A program made the translations under genes and the position numbers. 64,000 nt of DNA from Anaerotruncus massiliensis (ex Togo et al. 2026) (GTDB lineage Bacteria > Bacillota > Clostridia > Oscillospirales > Ruminococcaceae): NCBI RefSeq assembly GCF_900199635.1, contig NZ_LT962686.1, forward strand, positions 1 through 64,000, in the 5' to 3' direction. The notes beneath the pieces were generated by a model that did no database searches, was not told the origin of the DNA, and saw nothing but the letters and a program-made list of their open reading frames with translations. The first letter of the stretch is position 1. Each line of letters starts with the position of its first letter. Below, piece after piece: positions 8,065-15,508 of this stretch.

Positions 8065-8972
8065 TGCTCCAGGTCATGTTCAGCACCGTGACGCTCGCCG
8101 CCATGTTCCGGCTGGCGACCCCCCTCATCCTCGCGGCGGTGGGCGGCTCCTTCGGGGACCGCGCCGGCGTCTTCAACATCGCGCTCGAGAGCTTCATGCT
8201 CAGCGCCGCCTTTTTCGCGACGCTCGGCAGCTACCTCACCCGCAGCCCCTACGTGGGGGCGCTCGCCGGGATCCTGACGGGGCTCGTCTTCTCGGCGGTG
8301 TTCGGGTTCTTCGTCTTCCACCTCGGCTCCAACGGACTTGTCGTGAGCATCGCGCTCAACAGCGGCGCGTGGGGCTTTACGACGCTGCTGCTGACAACCG
8401 TCTTCGGCACGCGCGGGGCGTTCATCGACAACAACATCCAGAGCTTTCCCGCGCTGGACATCCCCTTCCTGCGGCTGCCCTACCTCGACGCGGTCCTCAA
8501 CCACCAGAACGTGCTCGTCTATTTCGCGCTCGTCTTTGTGGCGGCGGCGGCCGTCGTCATGTACAAGACCCCCTTCGGCCTGCGGGTGCGCGGGGTCGGC
8601 ATCAACGAGAAGGCGTCCCAGACCGCGGGCGTGAACGTGCTCGGCTACCGCTGGATCGCCACCCTCATCACGGGGGTGTTCGTGGGGCTGGCGGGGGCGT
8701 TCCTGCCGCTGTGCGGCGTATCGATGTTCGCGGAGAACATGTCGGCCGGGCGGGGCTTCCTCGCGGTGGCGGCGATCATGGTGGGCAAGGGCAACCCCGT
8801 GAAGGTCGCGCTCTCCTGCCTGCTCTTCGCCTACGCGGACGCGCTGACCATCGGGTTCCAGAACATGGGCGTGCCCTCCCAGATCGTCATGACGCTGCCC
8901 TACGCGGCGACGATCCTGGTGCTCTTCGTGGCGAACATCAAAAAAGCAAAACATGCGGATATCGACGCGTAG
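8064..8972 (+). CDS. Nucleoside ABC transporter permease 2 (NupQ type)
   Basis: 302 aa, about eight membrane segments. LAAVGGSFGDRAGVFNIALE near the N-terminus is the family signature (usually G-x-NIGLEG). AAIMVGKGNP near residue 230 is also typical. The start at 8064 shares bases with the stop of permease 1 (TGATG). The four transport genes are in the order lipoprotein, ATPase, permease, permease, as in NupNOPQ/BmpDEFG guanosine-type importers. Specificity for a nucleoside is inferred from family and from downstream PfkB and ADP-ribosylglycohydrolase genes. Confidence 0.92.
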   Translation: MLQVMFSTVTLAAMFRLATPLILAAVGGSFGDRAGVFNIALESFMLSAAFFATLGSYLTRSPYVGALAGILTGLVFSAVFGFFVFHLGSNGLVVSIALNSGAWGFTTLLLTTVFGTRGAFIDNNIQSFPALDIPFLRLPYLDAVLNHQNVLVYFALVFVAAAAVVMYKTPFGLRVRGVGINEKASQTAGVNVLGYRWIATLITGVFVGLAGAFLPLCGVSMFAENMSAGRGFLAVAAIMVGKGNPVKVALSCLLFAYADALTIGFQNMGVPSQIVMTLPYAATILVLFVANIKKAKHADIDA

Positions 8973-8997
8973 GCGCCGGTATCGGACGGAGGTAAGA

Positions 8998-9984
8998 ATG
9001 GATAACAGAGCGGAGCGCCTGCGGGAATGGCTGTCCCCGGAGGGCGCGGAACATTTTGACGACATCGTGCTGACCCGCAAGCTGGGCGCGAGCCCGAACA
9101 TCTACGGGATCGGCCGGATGTACCGGGATCTGGCGGAGAACGCCCCGGCCCGCGGGCTCGATTCGGCGGAGCTGGTGGCGCGGGTGAAGGAGCTCTCCGG
9201 CTTTTTCGGGGAGCTGCGCGGGGAGTCGAGCCACGCGATTTTGACCGCCATGCGGATCATGACGAAGGGGCTGGACGCCTATGCGTCCGAGCCGCTGGAG
9301 CGGACGCGGGAATTCCTCCTGAAGGCGCACGGGAACTATGAGGCGATGTCGGCCGGCTGGATCGAAAAGATCAAGGAATACGGCTGGAACGTGCTGGAGG
9401 ACCTCTCCTCGATGCTCGTCTTCGACTATTCGAGCACGGTCAACGCGATGATGGAGACGGCCGCCGAGCACGGCAAAAAGATGACCGTCTACGTCCCCGA
9501 GAGCCGCGCGCTCGACGGGGGCCGCCCCTTCGTGGTGAACGCGCTGAAGCTGGGGCACAGCCCCGTCTTCTTCCCCGACGCGGCGCTGGCCGCCTTCACC
9601 CGGAAGGCGGACGTGGCGTTCATCGGGGCGGAGACCTTCTTCCCCGACGGCAGCGCCGCCAACACGGTGGGCTCCGACCTCGTCGCCATCCTCTGCGCCC
9701 GCTTCGGCAAGCCCCTCTATGTGCCGACCGCGATGATCAAGGTCAACATGCGGGGAATCGAAGGGCGGCGCAAGAAGGAGCTCGGCCGCGACCTCGCGCG
9801 GTACCTCGCGGCCGCCTGGCCGGAGGAGATGCGGGCGGCGACCGACTTCTGCTGCCCCGACCTCGCGATCGTCGGGCCGGCGGAGATCACCGGGTACATC
9901 ACCGAGCTGGGGGTCATCCCGCCGGCGGCGATGTTCGGCATGAGCCTGAGGTACATCGCGAAGATCGAAGGGGAGGACGAATGA
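8998..9984 (+). CDS. eIF2B alpha/beta/delta-like protein
   Basis: 328 aa from the ATG at 8998, 4 bases after GGAGGTAA; an upstream in-frame ATG at 8953 lies inside the permease gene. The C-terminal half has the Rossmann-like fold motifs of the eIF2B/ribose-1,5-bisphosphate isomerase/MtnA superfamily: VYVPESRALDGGR (about 168-180), AFIGAETFFPDGSAANTVGS (about 215-234) and GKPLYVPTA. The catalytic Cys and Asp of the isomerases seem replaced: the position read as GAD in isomerases is GAE, as in eIF2B alpha, and the Cys region reads FDYSSTVNA. Isomerase activity is therefore doubtful, though a sugar-phosphate-binding role in the operon is reasonable. Its stop overlaps the next start. Confidence 0.75.
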   Translation: MDNRAERLREWLSPEGAEHFDDIVLTRKLGASPNIYGIGRMYRDLAENAPARGLDSAELVARVKELSGFFGELRGESSHAILTAMRIMTKGLDAYASEPLERTREFLLKAHGNYEAMSAGWIEKIKEYGWNVLEDLSSMLVFDYSSTVNAMMETAAEHGKKMTVYVPESRALDGGRPFVVNALKLGHSPVFFPDAALAAFTRKADVAFIGAETFFPDGSAANTVGSDLVAILCARFGKPLYVPTAMIKVNMRGIEGRRKKELGRDLARYLAAAWPEEMRAATDFCCPDLAIVGPAEITGYITELGVIPPAAMFGMSLRYIAKIEGEDE

Positions 9985-10769
9985 TGTTCCGCGGAAAAGA
10001 GAAGATCGCCATCGGCATGGCGCAGCCGCTCGCCCTGCCGGGCAGCTTCCGCCACGGCGGCGAGAGCATCGGCACGATCACCGAAAAGCTGCTAGAGGAG
10101 GTCGCGGTCTACGACCGTTACGGCTACGACGGCGTGATCCTCCAGAACTTTAACGACATCCCCGTGCTGGAGGCGTCCTCCATCGAGGCGGTGGCCTACA
10201 TGACCCACCTCGCGGGCGCGATCCGGCGGGAATTCCCGGACCAGATCCTCGGCGTGCTGATGATCTGGGACGGCTGCGCCTCCCTCGCGGTGGCGGAGGC
10301 GGCGGGCGCGGACTTCGTCCGCGTCGAACACGCCTACGTCGGCGCGGAGGTCACCTCCGCGGGCATTTTGCAGGGGCAGTGCGCGAAAATCACCCAGCTC
10401 AAGCGCAAGCTTGGCTCCAAAATGCCCGTCTACGCGGACGTCTACGAGCCGCACGCGGTGCAGATCTGCCCCAAGCCGGTGGAGGACGCGGCGTTTGACG
10501 CAGTCTGCCAGTGCTTCGCGGACGGGCTCTTCCTCTGCGGCAAAAACGCGCGGGAGAGCCTCGAGATGGTCGCGCGGACGCGCCCGAAGGTGGGGGACGC
10601 CCCCATCATTCTCGGCGGCGGGTCGACGGGCGACAACGTCTACGAGCTGCTCCAGCAGTTCGACGGGGTGTGCGTGGGCGCGTGGATCAAGGACGGCGAC
10701 CTGCTCAACCCCGTGAACCCCGACCGCGCGCGCCGCTACATGGAGCAGGTCGAGCGGGCGCGGGCATAG
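9981..10769 (+). CDS. BtpA/SgcQ family TIM-barrel protein
   Basis: 262 aa. Beta-strand motifs of a TIM barrel recur: YGYDGVILQNFNDIP (about residues 47-61), ILGVLMIWD, ADFVRVEHAYVGAEVTSAG (about 111-129), VYADVYEPHA and ILGGGSTGDNV (about 208-218, a phosphate-binding-like loop). BtpA was linked to photosystem I biogenesis in cyanobacteria, and SgcQ lies in an E. coli sugar operon; the reaction is unknown. The phosphate-type loop and position between an eIF2B-like gene and a PfkB kinase suggest a sugar-phosphate enzyme here. Translation is coupled (ATGATG overlap). Confidence 0.82.
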   Translation: MMFRGKEKIAIGMAQPLALPGSFRHGGESIGTITEKLLEEVAVYDRYGYDGVILQNFNDIPVLEASSIEAVAYMTHLAGAIRREFPDQILGVLMIWDGCASLAVAEAAGADFVRVEHAYVGAEVTSAGILQGQCAKITQLKRKLGSKMPVYADVYEPHAVQICPKPVEDAAFDAVCQCFADGLFLCGKNARESLEMVARTRPKVGDAPIILGGGSTGDNVYELLQQFDGVCVGAWIKDGDLLNPVNPDRARRYMEQVERARA

Positions 10770-10788
10770 ACGGAAAGGAGGCGGCGGC

Positions 10789-11721
10789 ATGTTCGACATC
10801 ATCGGCGTCGGCGACGCGGATATCGATATCATGCTCAAGGTGGACCACATCCCCGGGCACGATGAGAAGGTGCTCGGCCAGATGCTCGGGAAGTTCCCCG
10901 GCGGCATGGTCGCAAACTACCTCTCGGCGGCGGCGGCCTTCGGCGCGAAGTGCGGCGCGGTCGTCTCGGTGGGGGAGGACGACTTCGGCCGGCTCACCCT
11001 CGGGGACCTGGAAAAACGGGGCGTGGATATTTCCCACAGCATCGTGCGGCCGGGGGAGGACACCTATTTCACCGTGACCAACCTCGACGCGAGCGGGGAA
11101 AAATCCATGTCCATCTGCCAGACGGCGGCGATCTCCCCCTATCCGGAGGAGGTGGACTTCGACTATCTGGCCGAGGCAAAATACGTGCACATGATCGGCA
11201 CCTACCCGCACCTTGTGCTGCCGGTGGGGCGCGAGGCGAAAAAGCGCGGGGTGCGCGTCTCCCTCGACTTCGAGCCGGAGTCGGACCGGATGACCCCCGA
11301 GCAGAAGGCGGAGACGCTTTCCCTCGCCTACATCGTCTTCCCCAACGAGGAGGGCCTCGCCTGCTACGTCGGGCACCGGGACCTTGAGCGCGGGGCAAGG
11401 GAGATGCTCGCCCAGGGCCCCGAGATCGTCGTTGTGACGCGGGGCGCGGCGGGCTGCGAGGTCTTCACGAAGGAGGCGCATTTCGCGGTCCCGGCGTTCC
11501 AGGTGCCGGTGCGGGACACCACCGGGGCGGGGGACACCTTCAACGCGGTGTTCGTCTCCTGCCTTGCGAGGGAATACCCCCTCGAGCGGTGCGCATGGCT
11601 CGCCACGGCCGCCGCGGCGATTCAGATCCAGCAGGTGGGCTCCCGGACGGGGCTCGCGGACGAAGCGGCGGCAAAACGGCTCCTGCGCGCGCAGGGTATC
11701 CGTTTTTCAGATCAGGACTAG
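10789..11721 (+). CDS. PfkB-family sugar or nucleoside kinase
   Basis: 310 aa. The N-terminal PfkB signature region reads GKFPGGMVANYLSAAAAFGA (about 38-57). The C-terminal signature DTTGAGDTFNA (about 243-253) carries the GAGD anion hole and catalytic Asp. ATP-dependent phosphorylation of a ribosyl substrate is the likely role. In E. coli the yegTUVW group pairs a nucleoside permease, an ADP-ribosylglycohydrolase homologue, a PfkB kinase and a GntR regulator, the same combination as here. SD AAAGGAGGCGG precedes the ATG. The gene ends 18 bp before the ADP-ribosylglycohydrolase. Confidence 0.9.
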   Translation: MFDIIGVGDADIDIMLKVDHIPGHDEKVLGQMLGKFPGGMVANYLSAAAAFGAKCGAVVSVGEDDFGRLTLGDLEKRGVDISHSIVRPGEDTYFTVTNLDASGEKSMSICQTAAISPYPEEVDFDYLAEAKYVHMIGTYPHLVLPVGREAKKRGVRVSLDFEPESDRMTPEQKAETLSLAYIVFPNEEGLACYVGHRDLERGAREMLAQGPEIVVVTRGAAGCEVFTKEAHFAVPAFQVPVRDTTGAGDTFNAVFVSCLAREYPLERCAWLATAAAAIQIQQVGSRTGLADEAAAKRLLRAQGIRFSDQD

Positions 11722-11739
11722 ATGGAAGGAGTGCGACAA

Positions 11740-12765
11740 ATGACATTGGAAGAGAGAATTTTGGGCTCGCTGCTCGGCGGCGCGATCGGAGACGCGATGG
11801 GCGCCGCGACCGAGACCCGCACCCCCGAACTGATCAGGGAGAAATTCGGCGGCTACGTGCGGGAATTCCGCCAGGCGCCGGAGGATACCTTCGCGCGCGG
11901 GGCCGTGGCTGGTTACGTCACCGACGACTTTTCCCTCGCCTACTACACGGCGCGGGAGATCGTCAAAAACGGCGGGAAGATCGACCGGGGGGTGGCCGAG
12001 CGTTCGGTGCTGACCTGGTCGGAGCACCCCGAGTACTTTGACAACTACGCGGGCCCGACCACCCGCGCGGGCATCGCCCGCCTCAAGGGGGAGACGCCCG
12101 CCGAGGGCTACAGCTTCCTCGCCTGCGACAACGCCAAGGCGACCAACGGCGCGGGCATGAAGATCGGCCCGGTCGGGATGCTCCATCCGGGGGACCTCGA
12201 CCGCGCGGTGGCGGACGCGGTGACGATCATCCGCGTCACCCACGACAACGACCTGGCCATCTCGGGCGGCTGCGCGATCGCGGCCGCGGTGAGCTGCGCG
12301 ATGGTCGAGGGCAGGAACGCCGTCGACATCGTGAACGCGGGCCTCTACGGCGCGCGGGAGGGGATGCGGCTGGCGCGCGGCTTCGCGAAGAAGCTGGCGG
12401 GCCCGTCGGTTGAAAAGCGCATCTCCCTCGCGGCGGAGATCGGCCTGCGCCACTGCGGCGACTATGAGCGCGCGATGCTTGAACTGGGCGACGTGGTCGG
12501 CGCGGGCCTGCACGTCTCCGAGGCGGTGCCCTGCGTGTTCGGGCTGGTCATGTCCACCAACGGCCACCCGCTCGAGACGATCTTCTCGGCGGTCAACATC
12601 GGCAACGACACCGACACGGTGGCGGCGATGGCGGGCTATATCGTCGGGGCGCTCAACGGCGCGCCGGCCTACGACTCCTATTATTATGACACGATCGAGG
12701 CGGCCAACCATTTCGACCTGCGGTCGCTCGCACATGAGATGGCGGCCTGCGCCGCCCGGAATTGA
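11740..12765 (+). CDS. ADP-ribosylglycohydrolase family protein
   Basis: 341 aa from the ATG at 11740, 8 bases after GGAAGGAG; the in-frame ATG at 11722 lies before that site. Family architecture is complete: RILGSLLGGAIGDAMGA at the N-terminus, VTDDFSLA (residues about 63-70) for the first metal-binding pair, a THDND segment (about 166-170), and GNDTDT (about 287-292) for the second. Enzymes of this family cleave N- or O-glycosidic bonds to ADP-ribose; some homologues near nucleoside transporters may use nucleosides or other N-ribosides. Given the importer and kinase beside it, I infer cleavage of an imported riboside, not protein de-ADP-ribosylation. A degenerate relative is fused to the operon's regulator. 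Confidence 0.9.
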   Translation: MTLEERILGSLLGGAIGDAMGAATETRTPELIREKFGGYVREFRQAPEDTFARGAVAGYVTDDFSLAYYTAREIVKNGGKIDRGVAERSVLTWSEHPEYFDNYAGPTTRAGIARLKGETPAEGYSFLACDNAKATNGAGMKIGPVGMLHPGDLDRAVADAVTIIRVTHDNDLAISGGCAIAAAVSCAMVEGRNAVDIVNAGLYGAREGMRLARGFAKKLAGPSVEKRISLAAEIGLRHCGDYERAMLELGDVVGAGLHVSEAVPCVFGLVMSTNGHPLETIFSAVNIGNDTDTVAAMAGYIVGALNGAPAYDSYYYDTIEAANHFDLRSLAHEMAACAARN

Positions 12766-12777
12766 GGAGGCGGAAGG

Positions 12778-13527
12778 ATGGAAAAGATGGATGCGCAGGC
12801 GGCGCGCCCGCTGATCTGGGAGGAGCTGCGCAAGGTGGCCCGCCCCGATTCCCGCTTCAGCTGGAAGTTCAGCGAGTTCATCGCGGACTATGAGGGAAGC
12901 GATCTCTGCGCGGAGAACCTCTGCGCGACGGAGATTTATAGGAACAGCGAGGTCGTCTTCATCACGCCCGACAACAATCTGGAGACCTTCCGGGAGCGGG
13001 CGATCCGCGACAAAAAGACGATCCTCATGACCAACTACGGCATCGAGCGGGGGGTCTTCCTCATCGCGCCGGGCAGCGTGCCCGAGGGCAAGGAGGAGCT
13101 CGCCTCCACCCTCGACGGCGTGCAGCGGTACTGGAAGTTCATCACCCTCCGGGAGATCGCCGAAAAGATTAAGCACATCGACATGCTCGTGACGGGCGCG
13201 TCGGCCATCACGCCGAGCGGCATCCGCTTCGGCAAGGGGCACGGCTACTTCGACCTCGAATGGGCGATGTTCTACACCAAGGGGGTCGTGGACACCGACA
13301 CCCCCGTCTTCGCGGTCGGGCACGACTGCCAGGTCGTCGACGTGGACGTCGAGGTGCGCGTCTACGACACGGCGATCGACTACATCGTCACCCCCACCCG
13401 CGTCATCAAGACCCGCAACGAATTCCCCAAGCCCACCAGGGGGATCCTCTGGAGTCTGCTCGCGCCCGGTATGCGGGAGAAGATCCCGCCCATCCAGGAG
13501 CTCTGGTGCGAAATCCACTGCAAATAG
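12778..13527 (+). CDS. 5-formyltetrahydrofolate cyclo-ligase-like protein
   Basis: 249 aa, related to the 5-FTHF cyclo-ligase/MTHFSD fold. The GIRFGKGHGYFDLE box (about residues 142-155) corresponds to the phosphate-binding G-x-G-x-G-[YF]-[YF]-D motif. The N-terminal substrate region differs from the true folate enzyme, and the protein is longer than the usual 180-200 aa. It is the last gene of the operon, with GGAGGCGGAAGG upstream. Its part in riboside catabolism is unknown; it may act on a one-carbon-bearing purine fragment or be a phosphate-ligand enzyme of another kind. Confidence 0.75.
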   Translation: MEKMDAQAARPLIWEELRKVARPDSRFSWKFSEFIADYEGSDLCAENLCATEIYRNSEVVFITPDNNLETFRERAIRDKKTILMTNYGIERGVFLIAPGSVPEGKEELASTLDGVQRYWKFITLREIAEKIKHIDMLVTGASAITPSGIRFGKGHGYFDLEWAMFYTKGVVDTDTPVFAVGHDCQVVDVDVEVRVYDTAIDYIVTPTRVIKTRNEFPKPTRGILWSLLAPGMREKIPPIQELWCEIHCK

Positions 13528-13564
13528 CCCCGCCGCCTCCTCGGGCGGGGCGCCAGCATCGAAA

Positions 13565-13594
13565 GGGGCGACCGCTAAAAGCGGCCGCCCCTTC
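13565..13594 (+). terminator. Probable terminator hairpin of the riboside operon
   Basis: GGGGCGACCGCT pairs with AGCGGCCGCCCC (one mismatch) around an AAA loop. Only TT follows, so termination may be weak. Confidence 0.5.
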
Positions 13595-13634
13595 CATCTG
13601 CCCGGGGGATTTTGCACCGGATTCGGAAAGCGGG

Positions 13635-13663
13635 TTGTCACCGGGGAGATTTTCGTTTATACT
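13635..13663 (+). promoter_or_regulatory. SigmaA promoter
   Basis: TTGTCA (13635-13640), 17-bp spacer, TATACT (13658-13663), upstream of the small membrane protein at 13740. Confidence 0.75.
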
Positions 13664-13739
13664 GGAAGTGATTCGCGGCGGGACGCCGCGGGAAAACCGC
13701 GGGCGCGCCCGCGGCAAACAAAGGAAAAGGGGAAACACA

Positions 13740-14036
13740 ATGGCTTGGGTCGATTATGCGCTCTACCTTGTTTTCGGAGGGGTGGCGTTCATCCTGCTGG
13801 CATTCGCGGCGAATCTCGTCATCACGGCCAAGACGGGGAAGTCCTCCCTGCTGCTCAGCCGGATCTACTACATCGCGGCGATCGTGACGGTGCTCGTCAA
13901 CCTGGTGCGCTCGGTCGCGGTCTACAACTGGGGCATCTGGCTCGCGAACCTGCTGGTGCTCGCCTGCGTGGGGGTCGCCTTCCGGCGCAACGAGCGGGAC
14001 GCCAAGAGCACGGAGGAGCAGGGACGCGGCAGGTAG
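13740..14036 (+). CDS. Small membrane protein, unknown function
   Basis: 98 aa with three predicted membrane segments (about residues 7-29, 40-60 and 65-82) and a charged, hydrophilic tail (RRNERDAKSTEEQGRGR). No family recognised. It has its own consensus-like promoter and an AAGGAAAAGGGG ribosome site, and codon use matches neighbours, so it is probably real. An antisense terminator follows it. Confidence 0.7.
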   Translation: MAWVDYALYLVFGGVAFILLAFAANLVITAKTGKSSLLLSRIYYIAAIVTVLVNLVRSVAVYNWGIWLANLLVLACVGVAFRRNERDAKSTEEQGRGR

Positions 14037-14049
14037 CTCTGCGGTGACG

Positions 14050-14080
14050 CAAAAAATCCGCGCCGCCGTGCGGCGCGGAT
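14050..14080 (-). terminator. Terminator of the minus-strand membrane gene
   Basis: ATCCGCGCCGC pairs with GCGGCGCGGAT (14056-14080). Read on the minus strand it is followed by TTTTTT (complement of 14051-14056). Confidence 0.8.
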
Positions 14081-14096
14081 CATGCCGCGCGGAGAA

Positions 14097-14738
14097 TTAT
14101 TCCCGCGGGGGCTCCCCGGCGGGGGCCTGCGCGTCCGCCGGCCCGCCGGCGTTCGCGCCGCCCTGGAGGTCCTTGAGGAGCGCGGCGAGCTCCTCGGTGG
14201 AGAGCTGCCCCCGCAGGCTGTCGATCGTCTTTTGCAGGTCCTTCTGCGCGCCCTTCGCGCCCGCCTTCGCCCACTCGGCGCTCTGGCGCTGGGCGGCGGT
14301 CATGAGGCGGTCGGCGTATTCGCGCCCGTCGGGCGCGGGCGCGACCGGCATGGCGGCGATGACGCCCGCCAGCACGATGAAGAGCTTGAGCGCCACGAGC
14401 GCGGGGCCGAGGCTCTCATAGGACGAGTCGGAGGAAGTCATGTTGAAGGCGGCGAACTGCCGGATGTTGACGACGTTGAAGACGGCGTAGAGCGCAAAGC
14501 CCGCGAGCGCGGCGGCGCAGCGCTTTTTCCCGCCCAGCCCGCGCGGGCGTGCGGTGAGCAGGGCGAGCGCCAGGATCACGGCCAGGAAGGCCAGCTCGAC
14601 GTAAAGGACGGGCGGCTGTCCGGCGAGGGACCCGCCGAAGAGCAGTTTGCGCCAAAACCAGACCTGCCCCAGGACGGCCGCGAGAAAGAGCGCGGTGGAG
14701 ACGACGGGCCGGGAACGGGTGCCGCTGACGTTTTTCAT
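14097..14738 (-). CDS. Membrane protein, unknown function
   Basis: 213 aa from the ATG at 14738, with AAGGAG 9-10 bases upstream on the minus strand. Four hydrophobic segments (roughly residues 13-32, 43-60, 70-88, 112-132) are followed by a soluble C-terminal tail with a helical, Gln/Lys-rich stretch and a Pro/Ala-rich end. No family recognised. It is a single-gene unit with its own promoter and terminator. Confidence 0.65.
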   Translation of the reverse strand: MKNVSGTRSRPVVSTALFLAAVLGQVWFWRKLLFGGSLAGQPPVLYVELAFLAVILALALLTARPRGLGGKKRCAAALAGFALYAVFNVVNIRQFAAFNMTSSDSSYESLGPALVALKLFIVLAGVIAAMPVAPAPDGREYADRLMTAAQRQSAEWAKAGAKGAQKDLQKTIDSLRGQLSTEELAALLKDLQGGANAGGPADAQAPAGEPPRE

Positions 14739-14789
14739 GGAAGGACCACTCCTTATCCGGCCGGGAGGCCCGGCCGCGTTGCTTCCAAA

Positions 14790-14818
14790 AGCATACCACA
14801 CCCGCCGGGGTTGCGCAA
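14790..14818 (-). promoter_or_regulatory. SigmaA promoter, minus strand
   Basis: On the minus strand, TTGCGC (14818-14813), a 17-bp spacer and TATGCT (14795-14790), about 50 bp before the ATG at 14738. Confidence 0.6.
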
Positions 14819-14872
14819 GTCCCGGGCAGGCCCGCGGGGGCCCAACGACGAATTGATTTGAGGGGATACAGC

Positions 14873-15487
14873 ATGGAAATTTTCATCCGGATCGGCTATA
14901 TCGTCATGATCGCGGCGATCGTCCTCTGCTTCTATTTCAGCAGAAAGCAGCAGCACGGCCTGCGCGAAGCGGTGGACAGGTTCGCGTTCGCCTACGTAAA
15001 GATCTCCAACCACGTCTCCGCGCGGCCGCCCGCCGCGGAGCTCGCGGTCGAGCGCGGGGAGGGGGACGCGGTGCGCCCGCTCCCGCTCGGGGAGCAGCCG
15101 GAGGCGATCCGCACGGTCATCGAGCGCGCGAGCGGCGGCAAGGTGGTCAAGCTCTACGACGAGATGATGGACGCGATGCTCGAGATCGAGAACCGCTGCG
15201 GCAGGCACCGCCGGATGAACAGCCAGTTCCGCGAGCCGATCGCCGCCCTGTTCCACAAGGCGCGCACCTTTCTGACGGCGAGCGAGCATCTGGAAAACAT
15301 CCGCACCGCGGCGGACAAGCAGGCGTTCGACAGCTTCCTCCGCGACCAGGGGGACGACCGCATGGTCCTGCTGCGCCGGATCACCGGCGGGGCGGGGGAG
15401 CAGTTCTCCGGCCTCAGCAAGCACTACGACCTCGCGGCGCGCGAGGCGGCCGAGCGGGAGAAAAAGCGCCCCGCCCGCGGCAGATAG
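14873..15487 (+). CDS. Single-pass membrane protein, unknown function
   Basis: 204 aa. One N-terminal membrane helix (about residues 5-24: IGYIVMIAAIVLCFYF) and a cytoplasmic helical domain rich in Arg and Glu. The ATG at 14873 follows GAGGGG. It precedes the PAS/AAA+ regulator by 21 bp on the same strand and may be co-transcribed with it. No family recognised. Confidence 0.65.
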   Translation: MEIFIRIGYIVMIAAIVLCFYFSRKQQHGLREAVDRFAFAYVKISNHVSARPPAAELAVERGEGDAVRPLPLGEQPEAIRTVIERASGGKVVKLYDEMMDAMLEIENRCGRHRRMNSQFREPIAALFHKARTFLTASEHLENIRTAADKQAFDSFLRDQGDDRMVLLRRITGGAGEQFSGLSKHYDLAAREAAEREKKRPARGR

Positions 15488-15508
15488 CACAGAGGGGAGG
15501 AGACCGGC

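Noticed and set aside
11707-13641. 644-codon minus-strand open frame
   Set aside because: Antisense to ADP-ribosylglycohydrolase and cyclo-ligase-like genes that have clear family motifs and ribosome sites.
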